A stretch of DNA of 64,000 nucleotides from assembly GCA_016713725.1 (NCBI GenBank), contig JADJOO010000009.1, positions 124,001 to 188,000 on the forward strand. The letters are read 5' to 3'. The DNA is from Pseudomonadota bacterium (GTDB lineage Bacteria; Pseudomonadota; Gammaproteobacteria; Steroidobacterales; Steroidobacteraceae). This document shows positions 1 through 9,796 of this stretch, in pieces. The translations under genes and the position numbers were made by a program. Position 1 is the first letter of the stretch, and each line of letters begins with the position of its first letter. A model generated the notes under the pieces. That model made no database searches. It saw only the letters and a list, made by a program, of their open reading frames with translations, and was not told the origin of the DNA.

Positions 1-302
1 CCATCGCTGGCCAGCACCAGGCCACCGGCGGGTGATAACGCATCTTCCGGCTTGAGCTGATAGAGCGTGCGGACGTCGGAGCCGTCCGCCGTGGTGCGGT
101 AAATGACGCCGCCGGTGATCGAGGTGGCCGGACTCGCGACGCCGTACAGGGCCCCATCTGCGCCTCGCACGAGGTTGCCAACGGGGTTCGAGAGGCTGAA
201 AGCGACGATCGTCGAGACGGCGGGGTTCGTCTGGGCATGGCCGGCAACGGCAAAAAAAAGACCCAGCGCGGCGAGCGCCAATGCTGAACGGATACGGGAC
301 AT
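1..302 (-). CDS. GloVer-repeat secreted protein, N-terminal part only
   Basis: Reading the minus strand from an ATG at 302 gives an open frame that runs off the left edge of the window. It opens with a signal peptide (MSRIRSALALAALGLFFAVA, cleavage probably after GHA). The following residues include GADGALYG, GGVIYRTTADGSD and LSPAGGLVLASDG, the spacing and wording of GloVer-type tandem repeats found in large secreted beta-structured proteins of Proteobacteria. The role of such proteins is not established. About 100 residues are visible and the rest, including any C-terminal anchor, lies outside. It is divergent from the ABC-F gene. Family assignment rests on one to one and a half repeats. 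Confidence 0.7.
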   Translation of the reverse strand, partial: MSRIRSALALAALGLFFAVAGHAQTNPAVSTIVAFSLSNPVGNLVRGADGALYGVASPATSITGGVIYRTTADGSDVRTLYQLKPEDALSPAGGLVLASD

Positions 303-424
303 CGGATCGGTGACTCCGGGACCCGGCGGATGGCCGGGCAAGGTGACTGGTCGTGAATTGTGCCGCACTTCGTCCTCTCCCGCCAAAGTGGGAGAATGCG
401 CACCCCTCCTGTGACAGCCCTCCC

Positions 425-2335
<1,911 letters not shown>

Positions 2336-2426
2336 GGAAGGGGATAGGGGATAGGGGTTGGGGGTTAGTCGGAACCGACGCCGCACGATCCCCGACTATC
2401 CCCCATCCCCCAACCCCTAACCCCTC
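2336..2426. repeat. G-rich/C-rich inverted repeat between convergent genes
   Basis: The space between the converging ABC-F and quinone oxidoreductase genes is filled by a low-complexity G-rich run (2339-2370, units like GGGGATA and GGGGTTGGGGGTTAG) and a C-rich run (2391-2426) that is largely its reverse complement. A transcript from either strand could fold into a long imperfect hairpin, so it may act as a bidirectional terminator. It resembles the short GATAGGG/GTGATTAG-type runs at 22776-22800 and 29529-29611. Confidence 0.7.
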
Positions 2427-3405
2427 AAGTGGTGCGTAGCACCACCTTGCCGACCGCCCGTCGCTGTTCCAGCGCGGCGAACGCCTGGGCATAGTCGGCC
2501 AGCGGGTGGACTTCTCCCACGACCGGCCGCAGCTTGCCGGCCTCGAACAGCTGCCACAGTTCGCGCACGTTCTGCAGCTGTACCTGCGGCTCGCGCTGCG
2601 CGAAGCTGCCGAAGAACACGCCCACCAGGGCCGCTCCCTTCAGCAACAGCAGGTTCATCGGAATCTTCGGGATGTCGCCTGCCGCGAATCCAACCACGAG
2701 GTAACGACCCTTCCAGGCCAGGCTGCGGACCGCGGGCTCGGCATACGGCCCGCCGACGGCGTCATAAACGACGTCCACGCCCTTGCCGCCGGTGATCTCC
2801 TTGATCCGCTCGCGCAGGTCCTCCGTGGAGTAGTTGATCAGGTGGTCCGCGCCGATCCCGCGTGCGACCTCGAGCTTGGCATCGGTGCTCGCGGCTGCGA
2901 TGACCTGCGCACCCATCTGCTTGGCCAGCTCGATGGCAGTCGTGCCGACGCCGCTCGCCGCACCCAGCACCAGCATCGTCTCGCCCGCAGCGAGTTGCGC
3001 GCGCTGTTTCAACGCGTGGTAGCTCGTGAAGTACGTCAGGCAGATGCCGCTCGCCTGCTCGAAGCCGAGCGTCAACGGCATCGGTATCAATCGCTCCTGC
3101 CGGACCACGGCGCGTTCGGCGGCGGCTCCGCCGCCTGAATACGCAACGACGCGATCGCCCGCCTTGTGACGCGTCACGCCTTCGCCGACCGCGGCAATCA
3201 CACCCGCGAGTTCGAGACCTGGAATGAACGGCAGCGGCGGCCGCTCCTGGTACAACCCGCGCAGCATCAGCACGTCGGGAAAATTCAGCGCCGCCGCCTT
3301 GACGTCGATCAGCACCGACCCCGGCGCGAGCGCGGGCTCCGGCCAGTCTTGCTCCAGCCGCAGTCCTTCAATGCCGGTGAGGGTATGGCAGACGAGCGCT
3401 TGCAT
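2425..3405 (-). CDS. NAD(P)H:quinone oxidoreductase, zinc-free MDR family
   Basis: Medium-chain dehydrogenase/reductase of the quinone oxidoreductase branch, expected to transfer hydride from NADPH to quinones or enoyl-type substrates in the cytoplasm. The 326-residue protein has the N-terminal GroES-like domain (ALNFPDVLMLRG, PFIPGLELAGVI) and the Rossmann motif VLGAASGVGTTAIELAKQMG near residue 150. Cysteine zinc ligands are absent, as is normal for this branch. ATG 3405 is preceded by a good AGGAGG. It is the last gene of a minus-strand set with the hydroxy-acid oxidase 17 bases upstream and the Gfo/Idh enzyme before that, so the three are probably co-transcribed. The physiological substrate cannot be read from sequence. 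Confidence 0.88.
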   Translation of the reverse strand: MQALVCHTLTGIEGLRLEQDWPEPALAPGSVLIDVKAAALNFPDVLMLRGLYQERPPLPFIPGLELAGVIAAVGEGVTRHKAGDRVVAYSGGGAAAERAVVRQERLIPMPLTLGFEQASGICLTYFTSYHALKQRAQLAAGETMLVLGAASGVGTTAIELAKQMGAQVIAAASTDAKLEVARGIGADHLINYSTEDLRERIKEITGGKGVDVVYDAVGGPYAEPAVRSLAWKGRYLVVGFAAGDIPKIPMNLLLLKGAALVGVFFGSFAQREPQVQLQNVRELWQLFEAGKLRPVVGEVHPLADYAQAFAALEQRRAVGKVVLRTT

Positions 3406-3422
3406 CGGTATTCCTCCTGCAA

Positions 3423-4592
3423 TCAGGCCCGTATCAGGTGCGGACCGAGCTCGTCGAGCGTGTGACAACCGAGCAACGTCATCGCGCGCTCCATCTCGAC
3501 GCGCAGCAGGCTGAGCGCGTGGGCCACGCCGGCCTCCCCGCCCGCTGCCAGGCCATAGAGAGCGGCGCGCCCCAGCATCACGGCGTCGGCCCCGAGCGCG
3601 ACGGCCTTGAGCACATCCGACCCGCGACGGAACCCGCCGTCGACGATGATCGACAGCCGGTCGCCGACTTCAGCCGCGCACTGGCCGACGAGCTCGATGC
3701 CTGTCGCGCACGAATCGAGCTGCCGTCCACCGTGGTTCGAGAGCACGATGCCGTCGGCGCCTGCCTCCACGCTGCGCTTCGCGTCCTCGACGCAGAGGAT
3801 GCCTTTCAGCACCAGCTTGCCCTTCCAGCGGCTCCGCATGCGTTCGATGTCGGCCCAGGCGAGCGTCGGGTTGATCTGCGTGCCCATGAACCGCACGCCC
3901 TGCAGGGCCGATCGCGCGCCTGCGGGCAGGAATTCGGTGAGGTTCGCGAATTCCGGGGCGCCATGAGGCAACATCACCTGCCACAGCCAGCGCGGATGCA
4001 GCAGGACGTCGAGCACGCTCGACGGGCTCAGCTTGAGCGGGCGTGAATAATTGCGCTGGTCCCACTCGCGCGCGCCGAGCGCCGGCACGTCGACCGTCAC
4101 GACGAGCTTGTTGCAGCCCGCCGCCTGCGCGCGTTCGATCAGGCGGTCGGAGGTTTTCTGGTCCTTCAGCGGATACAACTGGAACCACGAGGGCCGCTGC
4201 AGCTGCGGATTCAGTTCGACGACGTCGTAATTGCTGACGGTGCTGAGCGTGAAGGCGATCCCCGCGGCGTCGGCGGCCCTGGCCAGCGCCAGGTCGCCCT
4301 GCGGCCAAACCATCCCGTTGAAGCCGGTGGGCGCGATGATCAGCGGCAAGTGCAGCGAGTCGCCGAGCACTTCGCGCGCAAGGTCCGGCAGGCCCGTGCC
4401 GACGAGCATGCGTGGCAACCAGGTAATGCGCTCGAAGATCGAGCGGTTGCGTTTCAGCGAAACCTCGTCCTCGGCGCCGCCTTCGAGATACTCCATTTCG
4501 AACCGCGGCAGCCGGTTCTGCGCGACCCGCCGCAATTCTTCGATCGAGAGCGCGCGGCGGAAGTCTGCGCCAGCGTAGTACTGTCGGGTCAT
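3423..4592 (-). CDS. FMN-dependent alpha-hydroxy-acid oxidase/dehydrogenase (LldD-like)
   Basis: 389-residue TIM-barrel flavoenzyme of the glycolate oxidase/L-lactate dehydrogenase family, which oxidises alpha-hydroxy acids to keto acids. The segment SRPLKLSPSSVLDVL is typical, and the active-site block GIVLSNHGGRQLDS near residue 275 carries the catalytic His and substrate Arg. The FMN phosphate site IIVDGGFRRGSDVLKA and GRAALYGLA follow. Start ATG 4592 overlaps the stop of the upstream Gfo/Idh gene (ATGA), indicating translational coupling. The same frame stays open upstream to 5741, but that stretch is antisense-like shadow coding across the Gfo/Idh gene. Substrate not determined; lactate, mandelate or another hydroxy acid are possible. 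Confidence 0.9.
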   Translation of the reverse strand: MTRQYYAGADFRRALSIEELRRVAQNRLPRFEMEYLEGGAEDEVSLKRNRSIFERITWLPRMLVGTGLPDLAREVLGDSLHLPLIIAPTGFNGMVWPQGDLALARAADAAGIAFTLSTVSNYDVVELNPQLQRPSWFQLYPLKDQKTSDRLIERAQAAGCNKLVVTVDVPALGAREWDQRNYSRPLKLSPSSVLDVLLHPRWLWQVMLPHGAPEFANLTEFLPAGARSALQGVRFMGTQINPTLAWADIERMRSRWKGKLVLKGILCVEDAKRSVEAGADGIVLSNHGGRQLDSCATGIELVGQCAAEVGDRLSIIVDGGFRRGSDVLKAVALGADAVMLGRAALYGLAAGGEAGVAHALSLLRVEMERAMTLLGCHTLDELGPHLIRA

Positions 4593-5536
4593 TGGCGTGC
4601 GTCGTCCTGCACCATCTGGGTGATCTTCGTCGCCGTCTCCAGCGCGCGCAGGCCGTCCTCGCCGGTGACCACCGGTGGCGTGCCTTCGCGAATGGACCTG
4701 AGGAACGCCTCGATCTCGAGTTTCAGCGCGTCGCCCTGGTCGTACGTGCGTTCCTCGATCAGCACCTGGCCCTTCGGCACGTCCGCGCCCGCGGGCGGCT
4801 TGCGCACGATGGTGAGCACTTTCTGCTGCAGATCGATCGAGATGTACGCGTCGTCTTGGAACAGGCGCAGCTTGCGCTCCATTTTCATGCTGACGCGGCT
4901 CGCCGTGGTGTTCGCCACGCAGCCGTTGGCATAGCGGATGCGCGCATTGGCGATGTCGAGACCGGCCGAAAACACCGACGCACCCACGGCATCGATCGAC
5001 GCGATCGGCGCGGCGACGAGGCTCTGGATCAGGTCGATGTCGTGAATCATGAGGTCGAGCACGACATTGACGTCCGTGCCCCGCTCCTTGAACGGCGCGA
5101 GGCGGTGCGACTCGACGAACCGCGGCCTGCCGAGCGTACCCGCGAGCGCGAGGATTGCAGCGTTGAAACGCTCGAGGTGCCCCACCTGCAGGACGCGGCC
5201 AACGCGTGCCGCCGTGTCGACGAGGCTGCGGGCTTCCTCGAGCGTCGTCGTGATCGGCTTTTCGACGAGCACGTGGATGCCGCGCTCGAGGCACTGCTGC
5301 GCGATCGAATAATGCAGGGGCGTCGGCGTGGCGATACTTACCGCGTCGACCTCGCCGAGGATGTCCCGGTAATCCGCCACCGCGCGGCAACCGGTTTCGG
5401 CGGCGACTTGCTCGCGGTTCGCGGCGCTCGCGTCGACGACGGCGACGAGTTCCGCTGCGGGTAGCGACGCGTATTTCTGCGCGTGGAACCGGCCCAGGTA
5501 ACCCACGCCGATGACCGCAGTCCTGACTTTCTGCAT
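4589..5536 (-). CDS. Gfo/Idh/MocA family oxidoreductase
   Basis: Predicted cytoplasmic NAD(P)-dependent oxidoreductase of 315 residues. The N-terminal Rossmann domain begins with VRTAVIGVGYLGRFHAQKYA, the strand 4-5 region has VDAVSIATPTPLHYSIA, and the hallmark EKPI motif (HVLVEKPITTTLEEA) is at about residue 95; the C-terminal alpha/beta domain includes DLMIHDIDLI. Family members act on sugars, inositols or biliverdin; the substrate here is unknown. ATG 5536 starts exactly at the Rossmann fold; a TTG at 5587 would add 17 non-homologous residues. First gene of the three-gene minus-strand set. Confidence 0.88.
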   Translation of the reverse strand: MQKVRTAVIGVGYLGRFHAQKYASLPAAELVAVVDASAANREQVAAETGCRAVADYRDILGEVDAVSIATPTPLHYSIAQQCLERGIHVLVEKPITTTLEEARSLVDTAARVGRVLQVGHLERFNAAILALAGTLGRPRFVESHRLAPFKERGTDVNVVLDLMIHDIDLIQSLVAAPIASIDAVGASVFSAGLDIANARIRYANGCVANTTASRVSMKMERKLRLFQDDAYISIDLQQKVLTIVRKPPAGADVPKGQVLIEERTYDQGDALKLEIEAFLRSIREGTPPVVTGEDGLRALETATKITQMVQDDARQ

Positions 5537-5637
5537 GTTCTGGGGCCCCTGGCTGCCCTGTGCGCCACGGTCTCCGATGATACTCAATGGCGGGGACCTT
5601 GCGGCCGGTGCGTCTTACCGTCACGATCGAGTCCGTA

Positions 5638-5895
5638 ATGAATCCGCGCCGCGACAGATTCTGGCTGTTGGCCGCCCTGCTGTTTGGCTTGGTGGCGCTG
5701 CCCTTCCTCGTGCATATCACGGGCGTGTACGTGCTCGGCAAATACGCCGGTGGCGGCGCGGCGGCGTTCTTCGCCAGCTACCTGCGCGACCTCTTCGCCT
5801 TGCACTGGTATTCCTGGGTGCTCGCGCTCGGACCACTGCTCATCGTCGCGTCGTGGCGTATCCTTGGCAGGCGGGCTCCGTCGTCACGGGGATAA
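5638..5895 (+). CDS. small two-helix membrane protein of unknown function
   Basis: An 85-residue reading frame starting at ATG 5638 and encoding two hydrophobic segments (FWLLAALLFGLVALPFLVHI and WVLALGPLLIVASWRIL) joined by a short loop (KYAGGGAAAFFASYLRDLF). The C-terminus is basic. I do not recognise the family. The gene converges on the membrane gene 5884-6186 with a 12-base overlap and is divergent from the Gfo/Idh gene. Size, composition and hydrophobic pattern make it a plausible gene, but there is no strong Shine-Dalgarno. Confidence 0.55.
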   Translation: MNPRRDRFWLLAALLFGLVALPFLVHITGVYVLGKYAGGGAAAFFASYLRDLFALHWYSWVLALGPLLIVASWRILGRRAPSSRG

Positions 5896-6186
5896 CCCTC
5901 GGGACCAGGCGTACAGCGCCGCGAGGCCGGCCAATGCGGCCCACATCGCCCCTGTCGCCCAGGGCCGCCAGGCGGTTTCGCGCACCTGGCCGATGAAACT
6001 GACGGCCGCGAGCGCGGTCAAACCGACGAAGATGGCCACGTATACCGCCAGCAATGGCAATTCCTCGCGGAAACGCGGGGTTTCGCCCGAAAGCACCAGG
6101 AACACGATCAGCGTCGCGCCAAGGCCAAAAGTCGTCGCCACCGACGATCCGAGCACGATTGCTGTCAATACGGTGAGGGGTCGCAC
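5884..6186 (-). CDS. small membrane protein, three predicted helices
   Basis: Predicted inner-membrane protein of 100 residues with three hydrophobic stretches, around residues 5-30 (TAIVLGSSVATTFGLGATLI), 45-65 (LLAVYVAIFVGLTALAAVSF) and 75-95 (WATGAMWAALAGLAALYAW). The start is taken as GTG 6186 because GGAG lies 12 bases upstream; the frame stays open to 6309 but that extension is not hydrophobic or protein-like. No family recognised. It is divergent from prc, whose GTG start is 123 bases away. Confidence 0.55.
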   Translation of the reverse strand: MRPLTVLTAIVLGSSVATTFGLGATLIVFLVLSGETPRFREELPLLAVYVAIFVGLTALAAVSFIGQVRETAWRPWATGAMWAALAGLAALYAWSRGLSP

Positions 6187-6309
6187 GGATTCACTCGCTC
6201 CGGGGTGGGTCCGGCCCTTGATTGGGTGCCGGGGTGTCTCTAGCCTAGCGTTCCAGCGGACCTGCTGCGGGTCCGCCGTCCAGTCCGATGTCCGCCGAGG
6301 AATTGTCAA

Positions 6310-8477
6310 GTGTATCAGCCAGCTGAACAGGGGCCGCCCCCGCCGTCACCCGCCCCTGCTGCCCGCCGTGGGGTCAACCGCGCTGGCGCGGCGGTACTGG
6401 TCGCCTTGCTGCTCGCCGTGGGTACGCTGCTGCTCGGAACCGCCCAGTCGCCGTCGGTTACGGCCAACGCCACGACCACCACCGATTTCGCGCCGACCGA
6501 ACGCCACGCCAAAGTCGCCCGGCTCGTCAGCAGCATGTTCGAGCGCTCGCATTACCGGCAGGCCCCGGTCAACGACCCGGTCTCGTCGCTGGTACTCGAC
6601 CGCTACCTCGAATCGATCGACGGCAGCCGCAGCTACTTCCTGGCGAGCGACATCCAGGAATTCGAAAAGTACCGCTACGAGCTCGACAACGCCGTCACGA
6701 CCGGCAAGCTCGAGCCGGCTTTTGCGATCTTCAACCGGTTCCAGAGCCGCAACCGCGAACGCATGGCCTACGCGATCGGGCTGCTCGAGACCGAGCCCGA
6801 CTTCGAGGTCGACGAGTCGTTCGAATTCGATCGCGAGCACGCGCCGTGGCCCGCGTCCAGGGACGAGCTCGACGAACTCTGGCGCAAGCGCGTCAAGAAC
6901 GACGCCCTCTCGCTGATGCTCGCCGACAAGACGTGGGCCGAGACGCGCGACGTCCTCAAGAAGCGCTACGAGCGGGTCGCGAAGCGTTCCGAGCAGATCA
7001 CCGCCGACGACGTGTTCGAAACTTCATGAATGCGTTCGCCCACGTCTTCGACCCGCACTCGAGCTATTTTTCACCGCGAAATTCCGAGGAATACCGCATT
7101 GCGATGAGCCTGTCCTACGAAGGCATCGGCGCGTCGCTGCAGTCGATCGACGACTTCGTGACCATCATGGAAATCCTGCCTGGCGGTTCGGCGCAGCAGA
7201 ACGGCGAGCTGAAGGCCAACGACCGCATCCTCGCCGTGGGGCAGGGCAAGGACGGCAAGATGGTCGACGTCGTCGGCTGGCGCCTCGACGACGTAGTGCA
7301 GCTGATCCGCGGTCCGAACGGCTCGTTCGTGCGCCTGCAGATCCAGCCTGGCAATGCGCCCCCGGGCACGCAGGAACACGTCCTCACGCTGCCGCGCACC
7401 AAGATCACGCTCGAGGCGCAGGCGGCCAAGAAAGAAATCCGCAAGGTGAAGCGCGGCGACCAGGAACTGAAGGTCGGCGTCATCACCGTGCCCTCCTTCT
7501 ACCAGGACTACAACGCGCGCGCGGCAGGAGACGACGAGTTTCGCAGCACCACGCGCGACGTGCGCAAGCTCCTCGACGAGATCAAGGCCGAAGGCGGGGT
7601 CGACGGCCTCGTGCTGGACCTGCGCGAGAACGGCGGCGGCCACCTCTCCGAAGCCATCGGCCTGGTGAACCTGTTCGTGCCCAAGGGCCCGGTCGTGCAG
7701 TTGCGCGAAACCGGCGGTCGCGTCGAAGTGCTCGAATCCGAGGACAAGGATGCGGCCTACTCCGGCCCGCTCACGATCCTCGTCGATCGCTTCAGCGCAT
7801 CGGCATCCGAGATCTTTGCGGCCGCGATGCAGGACTACGGCCGCGGCCTCGTGATCGGCCAGCAGACTTACGGCAAAGGCTCGGTGCAGAACCTCTACCC
7901 GCTCGACCGTTACGCGCTCGGACAGGATCCGGGTTATGGCCAGCTCACGGTCACCATCGGCATGTACTACCGCGTGACGGGCGACAGCACCCAGAACCGC
8001 GGCGTGATGCCGGACCTCGCGCTGCCCTCCGCCATCAGCACCGACGAAGTCGGCGAAAGCTCGCGCGATGGCTCGCTGCCGTGGAACCGCATCCGCTCGT
8101 CTGACTTCAGCCGCGAAGGCGCGTTCACCCCGCTGCTGCCGGAACTGCAGCAGGAACACGACGCGCGCATCGCCGGCGACCCCAACTTCCAGTTCGCGGT
8201 CAGCGAAATTTCCGCGCTCGAGAAGATGCGGACGGAGAAATCCGTCTCGCTGAACCTGGCCAGGCGCAAGGCCGAGCGTGAGGCCCGGGCGCAGGAACAG
8301 CTCGCACGCGAGAACGCCCGGCGGCAGACGCTTGGCGAGCCGGCCCTGAAGGCGGCCACCGAGATCAAGGATTCCCCGGACGCGATCCTGGGTGAAGCCG
8401 CCGAAATCACGGCCGACCTTTCCCGGCTCGAGCCGAAGTTCGTGGCCAGGGCCAGCCGCGCCGACAAGGGCGGCTGA
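6310..8477 (+). CDS. prc: tail-specific (C-terminal processing) protease Prc, split by a one-base frameshift
   Basis: Periplasmic S41 protease that trims proteins at their C-termini. After an N-terminal hydrophobic signal/anchor (residues 23-45) comes the helical Prc N-domain, a PDZ domain around EILPGGSAQQNGELKANDRI, and the protease core: RFSASASEIF holds the catalytic Ser (about residue 497) and TYGKGSVQ the Lys 25 residues later, the spacing of the E. coli dyad. The reading frame changes at the AAA run 7019-7021: adding one A restores DDVFENFMNAF, matching the family. About 722 residues when repaired. Start GTG 6310 has GAGGA 9 bases upstream. All key residues are intact, so sequence error is likelier than gene loss. 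Confidence 0.9.
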
Positions 8478-8527
8478 CGTTCGGTCAGCCCCTCCCCCCC
8501 GCGACGGTCGGGACGAGCGGTAGGCTG

Positions 8528-8555
8528 CTAGTGTTGTACTTGACTACAACACTAG
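8528..8555. promoter_or_regulatory. perfect 11-bp inverted repeat overlapping the RND operon promoter
   Basis: The arms CTAGTGTTGTA (8528-8538) and TACAACACTAG (8545-8555) are exact reverse complements around a 6-base spacer (CTTGAC). A candidate -35 element TTGACT (8540-8545) lies inside the repeat and CATACC at 8562-8567 is a possible but weak -10. A dimeric repressor bound here would cover the -35 of the adaptor-permease operon that begins at 8603, the usual layout for TetR- or MarR-type control of efflux pumps. The regulator is not encoded in the adjacent sequence. Confidence 0.75.
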
Positions 8556-8602
8556 AGTTCCCATACCATCGCGCCAAGTTCGAACCGATCCACAGGGGCT
8601 CG

Positions 8603-9745
8603 ATGTCCATGACGAAACAATACCTGCCGTCAGCTGACCCGCGGCGAAACTCCGTACGCTGGCTGGCGCTGGTCGCCGTAGTGGGCGCGCTCGCCGCTGG
8701 CTGCAGCAATGGCAAGGCCAAGGACAAGGAAGGCGACGAGACCGAGAAGAATGCGACTGTGCCGGTCGAGGTCCTGCCACTGAAGCGTGCCGAGATGGTG
8801 GCCGTGTACTCGGGTACCGCTCCGATCGAGGCGCACGAGGAAGCCACGGTAGTCGCCAAGGTCGGCGGCGAGGTCCGGCAGATCTTCGTCGAGGAAGGCG
8901 ACACGGTGCAGGCGGGCCAGGTGCTGGCACGGCTCGATGGCGACCGACTCCGCCTCACGCTGGCCCAGACCGACGCCAACCTGCGCAAGCTCGAGCGCGA
9001 CTACAAGCGCACGCTCGAACTCGCCGAGAAGGGCCTCGTGCCGAAGAGCACGGCCGAAAACACCAAGTACGACCTCGACGCGCTGCGCGCCGGCTACGAC
9101 AGCGCCCGCCTCGAACTGAGCTACACCGAGATTCGCGCGCCGATCAACGGCGTCATCTCGGCGCGCAGGATCAAGGTCGGCAATACCATCGGCCCGAACG
9201 ATCCGACGTTCACGGTCACCGACCTCGATCCGCTGCTCGCCTTCGTGCACGTGCCGGAGAAAGAATTCCGCAAGATCGCGCCGGGGCAGACGGCCGAAGT
9301 CGTCATCGACGCGCTTGGCGGCACGCGGTTCATCGGCACCATCTCGCGCATCAGTCCGACGGTGGACCCGCAGACCGGCACCTTCCGCGCCCGTGTCGAA
9401 GTCCCGGATGCAACGCGTACGCTGAAGCCCGGCATGTTCGCCCGCGTCAACATCGTCTACGAGCGGCGCCAGAGCGCGCTGCAGCTGCCGCGCACGGCGA
9501 TTCTCGACGCGGACGGGCAGCAGTCGGTGTTCGTCGTCGCGAGCGGCAAGGCCGAACAGCGCACGATCAGGACGGGCCTCTCGAACGGCGGCTGGATCGA
9601 AGTGCTCGACGGCCTCGAGGGCAGCGAGCAGGTCGTGACGGTCGGCCAGGCCGGCCTCAAGTCCGGCACGCTCGTGAAGATCGTCGGTGACGGCGCGCCG
9701 CAACCGGCAGCGGCGGTCGCTGCCGACCAGGCCAAGGCGAAGTAA
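8603..9745 (+). CDS. RND efflux periplasmic adaptor (membrane fusion lipoprotein)
   Basis: 380-residue periplasmic adaptor that links an RND permease to an outer-membrane channel. The N-terminus has a hydrophobic segment ending in the lipobox LAAGC, so it is probably lipid-anchored. The flat lipoyl halves are EATVVAKVGGEVRQIFVEEG and ELSYTEIRAPINGVISARR, with an alpha-hairpin between (LRKLERDYKRTLELAEKGLV); the beta-barrel region includes ISPTVDPQTGTFRARVEV and LKPGMFARV. ATG 8603 has AGGGGC just upstream; an in-frame GTG at 8531 lies inside the operator palindrome and is rejected. It is followed by two permease genes, and no TolC-like channel gene is present nearby. Confidence 0.92.
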   Translation: MSMTKQYLPSADPRRNSVRWLALVAVVGALAAGCSNGKAKDKEGDETEKNATVPVEVLPLKRAEMVAVYSGTAPIEAHEEATVVAKVGGEVRQIFVEEGDTVQAGQVLARLDGDRLRLTLAQTDANLRKLERDYKRTLELAEKGLVPKSTAENTKYDLDALRAGYDSARLELSYTEIRAPINGVISARRIKVGNTIGPNDPTFTVTDLDPLLAFVHVPEKEFRKIAPGQTAEVVIDALGGTRFIGTISRISPTVDPQTGTFRARVEVPDATRTLKPGMFARVNIVYERRQSALQLPRTAILDADGQQSVFVVASGKAEQRTIRTGLSNGGWIEVLDGLEGSEQVVTVGQAGLKSGTLVKIVGDGAPQPAAAVAADQAKAK

Positions 9746-9796
9746 CGCAACCTGCGGGGGCGCTGCACGGGCAGGCCCTCCCCCCGGGGACCATCC

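Noticed and set aside
4593..5741. N-terminal extension of the hydroxy-acid oxidase frame
   Set aside because: Lies in a different frame of the Gfo/Idh gene, Arg/Pro-rich and without homology; the true start is ATG 4592 with ATGA overlap.
8531..8602. In-frame GTG 8531 as start of the RND adaptor
   Set aside because: It lies inside the operator palindrome and its residues are not signal-like; ATG 8603 directly precedes the lipoprotein signal.
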